DNA from: JANQMY01 sp965228775
GTDB taxonomy: Bacteria; Pseudomonadota; Alphaproteobacteria; JANQMY01
DNA: 64,000 bases
Reading direction: 5' to 3'
NCBI GenBank assembly: GCA_965228775.1
Contig: OZ245840.1
Location: 434,001-498,000, forward strand
The position numbers and the translations under genes are program-made. Below, piece by piece: positions 25,720 through 33,757 of the stretch. The notes beneath the pieces were generated by a model, which saw only the letters and a program-made list of their open reading frames with translations, was not told the DNA's origin and did not search any database. The stretch's first letter is position 1. Each line of letters opens with the position of its first letter.

Positions 25720-26103
25720 CTAGTCGGCCTGGGGCCATTTGCTCAAGATCGTGGCCGCATCGAAGTAATCGCGCCATAGAGTGATTTTGCCTTCCTCTAC
25801 TTTGAAGACGCCGGTAACAGGCAGTTCCACCCATCCTTTCTCCAGGTGGTGCCGGTCAAGCCGTTCCACAAATACCAATGGCCCGTCGGCGGCCACATGT
25901 TTCCAAACAAACTCATTCTCGATGGTGGGCGCAAAGAAAGGTTCGAGCACCGCCCGAACCCCCTCTGGCCCCTCGACGGTGGAAAGAGGCACATTGGTGT
26001 ATTCGCAGTCATCAGAAAAATGGGGCAAGGCTGCGTCGTAATCCTTGCGGCCCAGTGTCTCGAGAACCGATTTCACAAGCTCAATGGCGGTGGCGCTGGT
26101 CAT
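25720..26103 (-). CDS. limonene-1,2-epoxide hydrolase-like / SnoaL-fold protein
   Basis: 127 residues. NTF2-like cone fold: AIELVKSVLETLGRKDYDAALPHFSDDCEYTN at the start. The Arg-x-Asp pair in ERLDRH and a later Asp in WRDYFDA match the Asp-Arg-Asp triad of limonene epoxide hydrolase. It could open an epoxide made by the P450s or the flavin enzyme nearby, which is inference. First gene of the minus-strand pair with the flavin oxidoreductase. Confidence 0.75.
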   Translation of the reverse strand: MTSATAIELVKSVLETLGRKDYDAALPHFSDDCEYTNVPLSTVEGPEGVRAVLEPFFAPTIENEFVWKHVAADGPLVFVERLDRHHLEKGWVELPVTGVFKVEEGKITLWRDYFDAATILSKWPQAD

Positions 26104-26203
26104 GGTTGGCTCCTTGTTGCTGACCTCTCACAACGATGAAGCACTCGCTACACGCCCTCAATTACCCCGTAGGTAATGGCAGGTGGATTTACATATTCTC
26201 GTG

Positions 26204-26351
26204 TTCACCCTTCGAGACGGGCCTAACGGCCCTCCTCAGGGTGAGGCTGTAGGTGAAATATAGATTTCCTCATCCTGAGGGCGAGCCCCCCGATCCGCGC
26301 TCTGCGCGGTCGGAGGACAGGCGCCGCGAGCGTCTCGAAGGAAGAGGAAAT
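26204..26351. repeat. TTCGAGACG...CGTCTCGAA intergenic repeat, copy 1
   Basis: Terminal arms TTCGAGACG 26211-26219 and CGTCTCGAA 26331-26339 are perfect inverse complements. Inside, GCCCTCCTCAGGGTGAGG pairs with CCTCATCCTGAGGGCGAGC. The second copy is at 38413-38527. Copy 1 carries about 36 extra bases, including an imperfect dyad CCGATCCGCGC / GCGCGGTCGG (about 26290-26314). Confidence 0.8.
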
Positions 26352-26413
26352 CACCAAGGTTCTTACAAGATGAAACTTACCGGGCACTGGGACGACAGGC
26401 TGGTCTAAGCCAC

Positions 26414-26441
26414 TTGCATCTCAGGACTTTTTGGCTATAGT
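26414..26441 (+). promoter_or_regulatory. sigma-70-type promoter for rpsF operon
   Basis: TTGCAT (26414-26419), 16 bases, TATAGT (26436-26441). Both boxes are close to consensus. The start of transcription would be near 26448, giving a leader of about 180 bases before rpsF. Confidence 0.5.
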
Positions 26442-26586
26442 GCCGCGCCTCGAAAGATCGTGGCCGGTGCCGTTCCGCTTCTTGGCGGAAATCAAGGGTT
26501 TTTCCCACTTGGGAAGCAGTCCAGCGCAGCGGGCCATGGCGAAGAATGAACCTGGCGGCAACAGCCGGGCCCTTCGTCCCACGATT

Positions 26587-26604
26587 GTCCCTCTTTGGGG
26601 ACCG
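26587..26604 (+). promoter_or_regulatory. hairpin in rpsF leader, possible S6:S18 binding motif
   Basis: GTCCC (26587-26591) pairs with GGGAC (26598-26602) and is followed at once by CG, giving a CCG at the stem base. An S6:S18-binding mRNA leader with a conserved CCG has been described in many bacteria before rpsF. Similarity here is by eye only. Confidence 0.3.
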
Positions 26605-26626
26605 ATGAAGAAAAGAAGGAAGACAT

Positions 26627-27100
26627 ATGGCTTTGTACGAGCACATTTTTGCTGCGCGTCAGGATATCTCTGCGCAGCAGGTCGAAACACTGACCGAGAA
26701 TTTCAAGAAAATCATCACGGATAATGGCGGCACCGTCGGCAAGACTGAAAGCTGGGGCCTGAAAAACCTGTCTTTCCGGATCAAGAAGAACCGGAAGGCT
26801 CATTTCGTTCTGATGAACGTGGATGCCCCGTCGGCCGCGATCCAGGAATTGGAACGCCAAGAGCGCCTGGACGAAGACGTCATCCGCATTTTGACCATCA
26901 AAGTGGACGAACTGGAAGAAGGTCCCTCTGCGATGATGCAGAGCCGTGGTGGCCGCGATGGCGACCGTCCGCGCCGTGATGGCGACCGCCGACCACCCCG
27001 CGATGGCGACCGCCGCCCCCGTGAAGACGGACCACGCCGCGAAGACGCCCCGAAACCAGATGCTGCACCGGCTGAAGCCGCAGCACCCGCCAGCGAATAA
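26627..27100 (+). CDS. rpsF: 30S ribosomal protein bS6
   Basis: 157 residues. The first 95 or so are a normal bS6: LYEHIFAARQDIS, KTESWGLKNLSFRIKKNRKAHFVLMNVD, and RQERLDEDVIRILTIKVDELEEG. A tail of about 50 residues follows, rich in Arg, Asp and Pro, with RDGDR repeated three times. At the DNA level GATGGCGACCG recurs at 26957, 26978 and 27002. bS6 sits on the 30S platform with bS18, encoded next after 12 bases. Long charged tails on S6 are known in alphaproteobacteria; their role here is open. Confidence 0.95.
   Translation: MALYEHIFAARQDISAQQVETLTENFKKIITDNGGTVGKTESWGLKNLSFRIKKNRKAHFVLMNVDAPSAAIQELERQERLDEDVIRILTIKVDELEEGPSAMMQSRGGRDGDRPRRDGDRRPPRDGDRRPREDGPRREDAPKPDAAPAEAAAPASE
26957..27012 (+). 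repeat. short in-frame repeat in rpsF tail
   Basis: GATGGCGACCG occurs at 26957-26967, 26978-26988 and 27002-27012, with spacing 21 and 24 bases, in frame. It encodes the RDGDR units of the bS6 tail, and could change in number by slippage. Confidence 0.7.
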
Positions 27101-27112
27101 GGAGAGATAACA

Positions 27113-27370
27113 ATGGCCGAACGACCAGCTGGTGGTGGTGGCGGACAACGCCGTCCTTTTTTCCGCCGCAGAAAAACCTGTCCATTCTCCGGTGCCAATG
27201 CACCTAAGATCGACTACAAAGACATTCGCCTTTTGCAGCGCTTCATTTCAGAGCGCGGCAAGATCGTCCCGAGCCGTATCACGGCTGTTTCCGCCAAGAA
27301 ACAACGTGAGCTGAGCAAGGCCATCAAACGCGCGCGTTATTTGGGCTTACTGCCCTACATCGTGCGTTAG
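27113..27370 (+). CDS. rpsR: 30S ribosomal protein bS18
   Basis: 85 residues. Core motifs FFRRRKTCPFSG, IDYKDIRLLQRFISERGKIVPSRITAV and KKQRELSKAIKRARYLGLLPY are all present. The CPFSG form has one of the zinc-type cysteines known in some bS18 variants. A Gly-rich stretch near the start (PAGGGGGQRR) is usual. Binds with bS6 to 16S rRNA. rplI follows after 23 bases without the extra membrane gene found between them in some relatives. Confidence 0.97.
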   Translation: MAERPAGGGGGQRRPFFRRRKTCPFSGANAPKIDYKDIRLLQRFISERGKIVPSRITAVSAKKQRELSKAIKRARYLGLLPYIVR

Positions 27371-27393
27371 TCAGGGGACGGAGGAGAAGTAAC

Positions 27394-28035
27394 ATGCAAG
27401 TGGTATTGCTCGAACGCGTCGCCAAGCTCGGACAGATGGGCGATGTGGTCAATGTGAAAGACGGATACGCCCGGAACTTCCTCTTGCCGCGCAAGAAAGC
27501 CTTGCGGGCGACGGAAGAAAACTTGAAGCATTTCGAAAGCCAGAAGGCGCAGCTTGAAGCCCGTAATCTGGAACTCAAGAAAGAAGCGGAACAAGTGGCC
27601 GGCAAGCTTGACGGCGAAAGCTTCGTGATCATCCGCCAGGCCGGTGAATCCGGACAGCTCTACGGTTCCGTATCGGCCCGCGACATTGCCACCGCCATCA
27701 GCGAAGGCGGTGTTTCAGTGGAGCGCAGCCAGATTTCCATGCAGCGCCCGATCAAAACGCTGGGCCTGCATGACGAGACGGTTGTTCTGCACCCGGAAGT
27801 AAGCGTCGGTGTGGTCATCAACGTGGCCCGTTCCGAAGAGGAAGCCGAACGCCAGGCGCGCGGCGAAGACGTCACCGCTCAATCGGACGAGGATGAAGAC
27901 GAAGACGCCATTTCCGTCGAAGACGTCTTCGAAGACGAAGCGCAAGCGCAAGAAGCCTTGGCGGATGCTGACGGTGGCGCGGATGCCGACGGAGACGCCG
28001 CAGAGGGCGCCGCACCGGAGAAGACGGACGACTGA
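27394..28035 (+). CDS. rplI: 50S ribosomal protein bL9
   Basis: 213 residues; the usual length is about 150. The N-terminal domain (VVLLERVAKLGQMGDVVNVKDGYARNFLLPRKKAL, joined helix) and the C-terminal domain up to about residue 150 are normal. A tail of about 60 residues then follows, dominated by Asp, Glu and Ala (for example DEDEDEDAISVEDVFEDE). Such acidic tails exist in several alphaproteobacteria. bL9 binds 23S rRNA at the base of the L1 stalk and reaches towards a neighbouring ribosome. The operon ends at the terminator 27 bases after the stop. Confidence 0.95.
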   Translation: MQVVLLERVAKLGQMGDVVNVKDGYARNFLLPRKKALRATEENLKHFESQKAQLEARNLELKKEAEQVAGKLDGESFVIIRQAGESGQLYGSVSARDIATAISEGGVSVERSQISMQRPIKTLGLHDETVVLHPEVSVGVVINVARSEEEAERQARGEDVTAQSDEDEDEDAISVEDVFEDEAQAQEALADADGGADADGDAAEGAAPEKTDD

Positions 28036-28061
28036 GTTTCGTTTGACAATAAGAATTGAAG

Positions 28062-28089
28062 AAACCGCCGCCACTTCGGCGGTTTTTTT
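28062..28089 (+). terminator. rho-independent terminator of rpsF-rpsR-rplI
   Basis: AAACCGCCG (28062-28070) pairs perfectly with CGGCGGTTT (28077-28085) around a 6-base loop, followed by a run of T to 28089. Confidence 0.93.
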
Positions 28090-28177
28090 ATGTCTGCATT
28101 TTTGCATTTCGATAGTGGCACGGATGCCTCTCACATCATCTAACTGATAGGGTTGAGGCATTGAAGACTTCAAGCCT

Positions 28178-31100
28178 TCACTCTTGCAGGATCAGACCCT
28201 TTTGCCGGGCGAGCGCGGTAAGGGTTTCTTCCGCGCCGGGCGTATTTTCCTGGCGGTAACGGTGAATGTCCGTGGCCAGATCATACATGTCACTCAAGAG
28301 GCGGACGAAAGCACGCAGTTCCCGAGCGCGCTTGGCGATAGGCGTTGCATCCGCGCCCAAAACAGAACTTGATGGCGCAGGGTGTTCGTCGAGTCCTCCT
28401 GAGTCTTCTGCTACCAGGTCAAGCACGTTTCCTGCCGCTGTCGTCGCTTTTTCCCTTTCGGCCAGTTGGCCGAGCCATTGCACATGGCCTTGAAGGGCAT
28501 CGCGCAACGGTGCGAAGGCGGTAAGCGCATCCGGACTTAGCGTACCCGTGTCGTTTAGTGACCGATAAGCTTTATGCAACAAACCAAACGCTTCCTGCGC
28601 AATGGTACCAGGGTCCCCTTGCGGTTGATGTGCCTGAAGCCCTTGCATCTGCTGAGCATATGCTTGGTCAAATTCTTTCGTTGGTGGCTCTGTCGCGATG
28701 ACCGAGAGAGCCGCACATCTATGAAGATTGTCCTTAATCAGAGATGTGGCCACGGGCCACCAAGTCGGAGCATTTGCGTCGCTAGGCTGATCATTCTCCG
28801 GTACGGCGGGGACAATTTCCTCCGGGTGGGCGGGAAGGTCTCTGGCGTCTCTATCACCCTGAGCGATTGCCCGGGCGCGCCAGGCCCGGTAGGCGGTGCC
28901 ACCCAGCTCCGTATCGCGATAGGGCTCAAAGAACCAGGCCATTTCAATTTGGGCCGGGGCATACCCTTGTTCCGCCGCGCGTGACATCCACACCGTATAG
29001 GGAATATCCCGCTGCTGATCATCCGTGGCCCCTTGGTCAAGAGCTTTGGCATAGGCATATTGCGCATGCCGGTCCCCGCGCCGGGCTGCATGGCCAAACC
29101 AGGTCACGGCCTGCTTGCGCGCATGCTCCTGGACCGCCGTCTCCATGGCGTGTCTGGATTTTCGAACGTCTGGGCCTTCACGGCTCCCACTCTCAAGCCC
29201 CTCGCGATAGGCTTTGACCAGGGAGACTTCAAGATCCACATCAGTATGTGGTTGGAGATCCGCATCAAGCTGTGGGTCGATCTCATTGAGCCGCTTCTCC
29301 ACCGCGGCAGAGATGGCATGCACCCGTTCATCCTCTGACAGATCATCGGCGGCGGCGTCGCCGCGCATCGCCCGCCCCGCGGCAAGGCCTTCGTCATAGA
29401 CCTGTTGCAAGGGATCCGCAGGCTCTGGGTTGAGCGCGGGGTGATCCGCCCCCGCCGCGATTGTGTTGTACGCGCGGGCAAGTGCCATTTGCAGGCTGGC
29501 GGGGCCATCCTGGGCAATGCGATCCAGGCGGTGTTTTCCCTTGGGATCCGTCTGGGCCCATTGGATAAGCCAACGGGCCGCCAAATCTTCATTGCGCGCC
29601 TGTCCGCCGTCCCCCCGCGATTGCAGACAAAGATCCACCAATTGCCCTTGCGCCCGCTGATCATTTTTCTCAGCCGCCCATTCGTACCATTCAATAGCCT
29701 TGGCCAGATCCCTCGGCGTCGCCCCACGCCCTTCCTCGTAGATTTGACCAATCTCATAACCCAGATGAAGGGCTCCGTGCCGGGCCATAGCTTCGAGCAC
29801 TGTGAGGGATTTGGGGAACACGTCCCATTTGCTGTATGCAATTGATGAATTTTGGCGCTGGGCGAGGGCGCGCAGATAATAATCCGATGCCAGGCCGAGA
29901 TCTTGGATCTCTCTCTGCCAACATGTCACCAACCCATTCGGTCTGCACACATGCTCGCGGTGTGATATTATTGAAACTTCCTCCGGATCCAGTGGTACAT
30001 GGTATATGACACCGCCCATGTGATAGAAATGCGCCAAATCGTAAAGGGTCTCGGCCATTTTCGGATTGTCGTGGATTTTTCCAAAACTTTCTGCGGCGTC
30101 GCGATCGGCCTGACGCGGCGAACCATGGAGATGCGCAAAAACTTCGGGACCGTACCAAGAATTGGGATAGTCCTCATTCGCCATGCGGTCAGGCCCACGG
30201 ATGTACGTTGTGGTCGGAGCCAGACCTCTCATGCCATTTAAGGTCAGTTCCCGGAAGATGAGACGCAGGCTTGGCCTATCCTGATATGTGCCTGCGGAAC
30301 GTTTGATCGCCTCAATCTCTGCCTGGGCCCCGGCATGGCCCCTGCGCGCCGCGATCATCAGAAAAAAGGCCCCCGCTATTTCTTTCTGCCCGGGATGAGC
30401 GAACGCAAATTCCTTAGGGATTGTGAATCTCGCATCCAGCAGGAAGCGGCCCAAAGCGAATTGCGCTTCTAAATGTCCCGCATTCGCTGCCTCGGCATAG
30501 TGACTGTACGCGTAGGTGACATCATAGTTGTCAATCCTGTTACGTTTGTTGAGCGTTTCCAGGGCATGTTTCTCTCTGGCAAGGCCCATTTGATGGGCTT
30601 TGCTCGCCGCCAAATCCACCCCACCGTCATCCGCATCCGCTTGCAAAGCGCCGTCAATCGGCGTTTGGTTGAAGGTCACGGCGGTTTCATTGCCTAATAG
30701 ATCTTGTACGGAGTACACCGGCGTCTCCGGGGTCGATCGTGCCGTTCGGCTTAAGGACAGCGCCGGCAGGGTAGCTTCTGTTTCTTCGATAGCCTCTGGT
30801 TCAATGAAGGGGTAGCCGCCCTCATGCCGATCATCTGCTTGCGTGAGTGCGCCGAGCGATGGCGAGGCGTCCGCACGCAAATAGATCGTTTCCAATTCAT
30901 ATGGGGACAGGACGTAGTTTTTGAGATTGTTTCCGTAGGTTCGGACCTTCCTAATTCTCTTGTCCTCGCGCGCCCTCCCCGCATCCTCTTCGATTGTATC
31001 GCGCAGAGCATCCACCCGCTTGAGGATCCTTTCGAAAGCCTCTCCGTCAATCTTGGTGATGCTGAACAGGCCTTGGGGCGCACAGTCCCGTAACAGCCGG

Positions 31101-31414
31101 TGGCCGATACTTTCTTCAAATAGCCATCCGCGCTCCACGCTGACGAAGTCGCGGCCCAAACTTTCATTGATGAGATTTGCGAGCTCTTCCCGCGTGCGCT
31201 TGCGGTTTTGCCGCCGCGTCCACCAAGAGGACGCCCGTTCGGCAAACGTAAAAGGGCGGTTCTTTGGGTCCTCTCCCGGCCGCAGATAAAGCAGTTCATA
31301 GTTGCTTTTTTGTGCAGGCGGCGCTTCGGACGTGCGGCCGGAACCGGCTAGACGATCATTGAACTGACGGCCCGCGCTGCTCGGTGCAATATGAGAAGTG
31401 TCGGCACGCGGCAT
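28178..31414 (-). CDS. large Sel1-repeat protein of unknown function
   Basis: 1078 residues from ATG 31414. The first 45 residues are low-complexity; a charged helical part (about 50-190) follows, and Sel1/TPR-like units are scattered after it. Clear units are HLEAQFALGRFLLDA, FFLMIAARRGHAGAQAEI, GYEIGQIYEEGRG with AIEWYEWAAEKNDQRAQGQL, and AVTWFGHAARRGDRHAQYAYAKAL with WMSRAAEQGYAPAQIEMAW. No signal peptide or membrane helix, so cytoplasmic. Sel1 arrays bind other proteins. The two non-repeat ends match nothing I know. It faces rplI with the terminator between. Confidence 0.75.
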   Translation of the reverse strand: MPRADTSHIAPSSAGRQFNDRLAGSGRTSEAPPAQKSNYELLYLRPGEDPKNRPFTFAERASSWWTRRQNRKRTREELANLINESLGRDFVSVERGWLFEESIGHRLLRDCAPQGLFSITKIDGEAFERILKRVDALRDTIEEDAGRAREDKRIRKVRTYGNNLKNYVLSPYELETIYLRADASPSLGALTQADDRHEGGYPFIEPEAIEETEATLPALSLSRTARSTPETPVYSVQDLLGNETAVTFNQTPIDGALQADADDGGVDLAASKAHQMGLAREKHALETLNKRNRIDNYDVTYAYSHYAEAANAGHLEAQFALGRFLLDARFTIPKEFAFAHPGQKEIAGAFFLMIAARRGHAGAQAEIEAIKRSAGTYQDRPSLRLIFRELTLNGMRGLAPTTTYIRGPDRMANEDYPNSWYGPEVFAHLHGSPRQADRDAAESFGKIHDNPKMAETLYDLAHFYHMGGVIYHVPLDPEEVSIISHREHVCRPNGLVTCWQREIQDLGLASDYYLRALAQRQNSSIAYSKWDVFPKSLTVLEAMARHGALHLGYEIGQIYEEGRGATPRDLAKAIEWYEWAAEKNDQRAQGQLVDLCLQSRGDGGQARNEDLAARWLIQWAQTDPKGKHRLDRIAQDGPASLQMALARAYNTIAAGADHPALNPEPADPLQQVYDEGLAAGRAMRGDAAADDLSEDERVHAISAAVEKRLNEIDPQLDADLQPHTDVDLEVSLVKAYREGLESGSREGPDVRKSRHAMETAVQEHARKQAVTWFGHAARRGDRHAQYAYAKALDQGATDDQQRDIPYTVWMSRAAEQGYAPAQIEMAWFFEPYRDTELGGTAYRAWRARAIAQGDRDARDLPAHPEEIVPAVPENDQPSDANAPTWWPVATSLIKDNLHRCAALSVIATEPPTKEFDQAYAQQMQGLQAHQPQGDPGTIAQEAFGLLHKAYRSLNDTGTLSPDALTAFAPLRDALQGHVQWLGQLAEREKATTAAGNVLDLVAEDSGGLDEHPAPSSSVLGADATPIAKRARELRAFVRLLSDMYDLATDIHRYRQENTPGAEETLTALARQKGLILQE

Positions 31415-31553
31415 GGATACCCCTTAACCTTTCGTGAACCTAGTCTTTGGGCTCCGTGGCGGCGGCAGAACATGCCCGCCATGAGAGCGTCTCAAACCCT
31501 AGCGTGGAAAGGTTAGATATCCGTCGCAATCGATAGCATCACAGTCTCATGCC

Positions 31554-32153
31554 CTAGTCTTTAGACGTCTCTTCAGCCAGTTTCATCAACGCCGCTAAAA
31601 CTTGGGCAAGGCGCGTCTTGTGTGACCCCGGCAAACTGTCATCCAGAACAAATTCATGGAGCAAAGCCTGCCCCGAACGCGTGATGAGGGCCGCCGCACT
31701 GCGTGCCTTCGCCATGGGCACTCCCAAATCCCTAAAGTGATCTATCAGGACTTGTTCAACCGCATCATCGAATGCCTTCAGCTTTGCTTGCAACGCGGGC
31801 GGCCGTGGCGCTTCTCCATAAAGAAACCGGTGCAGGTTTGGGCGGGACCGATGCCCCGCCAGCCCTTCCTCCAAGACAATCTGCATACGCAACTTCAAAT
31901 CGAGGTGCCGGCTCTCCCCCAAGCGCTCAAGTATGCGGGCGCCCACTTCCTCCACATGGCGCTCCGCGACAGCCGTGAGTACCTCGTCCTTATTCTTGAA
32001 CCATTCGTAGAGCCCCCCCACGGAAAGGTCTGCGCGCTCCGCGAGGGCATTCATACTGGTTTTGCGGTAGCCCCGTTCGTCGAACAAAAGCTCTGCCATA
32101 TCAAGAATACGGTCGCGGGTTTCCCATGCCCGCTGTTGCTGGGGATGTTTCAT
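31554..32153 (-). CDS. TetR family transcriptional regulator
   Basis: 199 residues. Helix-turn-helix: RDRILDMAELLFDERGYRKTSMNALAERADLSVGGLYEWFKNKDEVL (about 12-60). Divergent from a START-like protein. Two tandem 19-base palindromes in the spacer, 78 to 120 bases before its start, are probable binding sites. It likely controls the START-like/hydrolase pair. Its effector is unknown, but an acyl or hydrophobic ligand would fit the target genes. Confidence 0.88.
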   Translation of the reverse strand: MKHPQQQRAWETRDRILDMAELLFDERGYRKTSMNALAERADLSVGGLYEWFKNKDEVLTAVAERHVEEVGARILERLGESRHLDLKLRMQIVLEEGLAGHRSRPNLHRFLYGEAPRPPALQAKLKAFDDAVEQVLIDHFRDLGVPMAKARSAAALITRSGQALLHEFVLDDSLPGSHKTRLAQVLAALMKLAEETSKD

Positions 32154-32229
32154 AGCGGCTCGCTGATCATCTGCAATTTAAGTCACTGGTAAACGCCTGG
32201 GAGCGGAGGGGCAAGTGCTCCCTCTTGAA

Positions 32230-32272
32230 AACCGAATATTCATCGGTTATATAAACCGAGTATTAATCGGTT
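32230..32272. promoter_or_regulatory. tandem 19-base TetR operators
   Basis: Site 1 (32230-32248) is AACCGA-7-TCGGTT with centre ATATTCA; site 2 (32254-32272) is AACCGA-7-TCGGTT with centre GTATTAA. The sites are 24 bases apart centre to centre, slightly over two helical turns. The 12 arm bases are the same in both, which argues strongly against chance. Confidence 0.8.
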
Positions 32273-32299
32273 TTAAACAATGGAGTACTCATCGTCGCC

Positions 32300-32794
32300 A
32301 TGCAGAGTTTTGGCTTTCGCGGATTTGAAATGTCGACCGTTATCCAACAGGCCGACATACAAGATGTCTGGAACCGCATTGAAACTTGGGAAGGCGTGAA
32401 TTACGAACTCGCCCCGCTTGTCCGCATGACCGTACCGGCCAATTTTCCAAAAGTGAGCGACATCCCGGCCGACGGCAAAATCCATTTTGTCTCTTACATT
32501 TTGCTGTTCGGGTTCTTGCCCATTGATGCGCATAAGTTCGGCTTGCGCGCCGTTGAAGCACCGCATTTTTTCGACGAACGCTCTCACAACTTCATGATGA
32601 AAGTGTGGACCCACAAGCGAACCGTGGCATCTGCCGGTAAAAGTGTGGTGGTAACAGACACATGCAGCCTGACGCCCCGCCTTCCTTTGTCGGGCGGTTT
32701 GCTGACCTTCGTGTACCGCCAGGTTTTTCGATGGCGTCACAGGCGGCTGGCCCGATACTTTGCCTCCAGGCAGCCGGCCACACCGTCGAATTAA
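32300..32794 (+). CDS. START-like (SRPBCC fold) protein, putative
   Basis: 164 residues from ATG 32300; ATG 32330 gives a shorter form. The order of elements, an N-terminal helix in IQDVWNRIETWEGVNYELAP, a beta-rich middle (KIHFVSYILLFGFLPID, KVWTHKRTVASAGKSVVVTD) and a long basic C-terminal helix (VYRQVFRWRHRRLARYF), fits the SRPBCC lipid-binding fold. The last 8 or so residues overlap nothing; an alpha/beta hydrolase gene follows 7 bases later. Function not known; lipid or polyketide binding is possible. Confidence 0.65.
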   Translation: MQSFGFRGFEMSTVIQQADIQDVWNRIETWEGVNYELAPLVRMTVPANFPKVSDIPADGKIHFVSYILLFGFLPIDAHKFGLRAVEAPHFFDERSHNFMMKVWTHKRTVASAGKSVVVTDTCSLTPRLPLSGGLLTFVYRQVFRWRHRRLARYFASRQPATPSN

Positions 32795-32801
32795 ACAGCC
32801 G

Positions 32802-33635
32802 ATGGAGCCTCTCACCCCCTTTTCATCGACTTTCGTCCCTCTCAGGGACGGCGAAGAGTGTCACATTCTTGTCGCCGGATCCGGCCCCCCCATATTATTT
32901 GTCCACGGACTACCGGGTCTTGGCGCCGACTTCTTGCCGCTGGCACGCCAACTCACAGGGCGGCGCAAATGCCTTTTGATTGACCGCGCCGGATATGGGA
33001 GATCGCCCCTGAAACACCGCCATCGTCCTATCGGCATTGAGCAAAATGTGACCGATCTCCTGGACATAATGAACAAGCTTAAGATCGGCCAAGCACATCT
33101 GGCGGCATGGTCTTATGCCGGTCACATCGCACTTTCAGCCGCGGCATACGCCCCTCAAAGGTTTGATCGGCTGGTTTTTTTGGGGGCGGCAGGTCCCACA
33201 CTGCCCTGGCCTCGAACTCTGACCGACCGCATACTATTCCAAAGCCGGGTTGGGGGGCCCTTATTACGGACGGTCCGGCGCCTGGCGCCCTCCGTGCTAA
33301 AGCAGGCCCTCGATGATGCGTATGGCAGGCGGGCACCCGATAACGTCTTCCAAAACTTCTTACGGCACATCGATCAGCCACAGGCGCTGCGCCAATGGCT
33401 GCGTGAGGGGGCAGTTTGGACCCCGTCCACCGCGCCCGCAGGTGACGTACCTCACCCCAGTCTTGTTATTCATGGCGACAGGGACACCCGGGTCCCCCTG
33501 GCCGTTGGGCAGGTTTTGGCGGGACGCCTCCCGAATGGTCACTTAATGGTCGTTGAAGGGGCCGGCCATTGGCCTTTTGCAACCCATACCGACCAGGTTT
33601 GCGCGCAAATCGCGGACTTTCTAGCCCCAATCTGA
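32802..33635 (+). CDS. alpha/beta hydrolase
   Basis: 277 residues from ATG 32802. The oxyanion motif is VHGLPG, the nucleophile elbow is AWSYAG with Ser (where GxSxG is usual, the first Gly is Ala and the last positions shift to AG). The acid is in HGDRDTRVP and the His in GAGHWPF. An all-helical cap lies between. The substrate is probably a carboxylic or thioester; the neighbouring START-like protein and TetR operators suggest a hydrophobic compound. Co-transcribed with the START-like gene. Confidence 0.85.
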   Translation: MEPLTPFSSTFVPLRDGEECHILVAGSGPPILFVHGLPGLGADFLPLARQLTGRRKCLLIDRAGYGRSPLKHRHRPIGIEQNVTDLLDIMNKLKIGQAHLAAWSYAGHIALSAAAYAPQRFDRLVFLGAAGPTLPWPRTLTDRILFQSRVGGPLLRTVRRLAPSVLKQALDDAYGRRAPDNVFQNFLRHIDQPQALRQWLREGAVWTPSTAPAGDVPHPSLVIHGDRDTRVPLAVGQVLAGRLPNGHLMVVEGAGHWPFATHTDQVCAQIADFLAPI

Positions 33636-33676
33636 GAATGAATGGAATTCAGCTCTAAACATCATCCAACCAATGG

Positions 33677-33705
33677 GAACGAAAACGTTTTTGCCGACGT
33701 CTAAA
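33677..33705 (+). promoter_or_regulatory. ECF-sigma-type promoter
   Basis: GGAAC (33677-33681), 17 bases, CGTC (33699-33702) followed by TAA, located 53 bases before the LTxxQ protein gene. This is close to the GGAAC-N16/17-CGTY class used by alphaproteobacterial ECF sigma factors and to sigma-E boxes. An ECF sigma is encoded 1.5 kb downstream in the same operon. Confidence 0.6.
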
Positions 33706-33757
33706 CCTGCAACACGGGCGGAATGGCCTGCCCGTCCGACGACATAAGAGGTTTAGA

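Larger units (their letters stand above)
26104..26626. other. spacer with intergenic repeat, promoter and rpsF leader
   Basis: 523 bases without a gene. Near the left edge ATTACC/GGTAAT (26161-26177) forms a small dyad before the epoxide-hydrolase-like gene. A TTCGAGACG-bounded repeat occupies 26204-26351. A sigma-70-like promoter is at 26414-26441 and a hairpin of the leader at 26587-26604. The short ORFs seen in it have no support. Confidence 0.6.
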
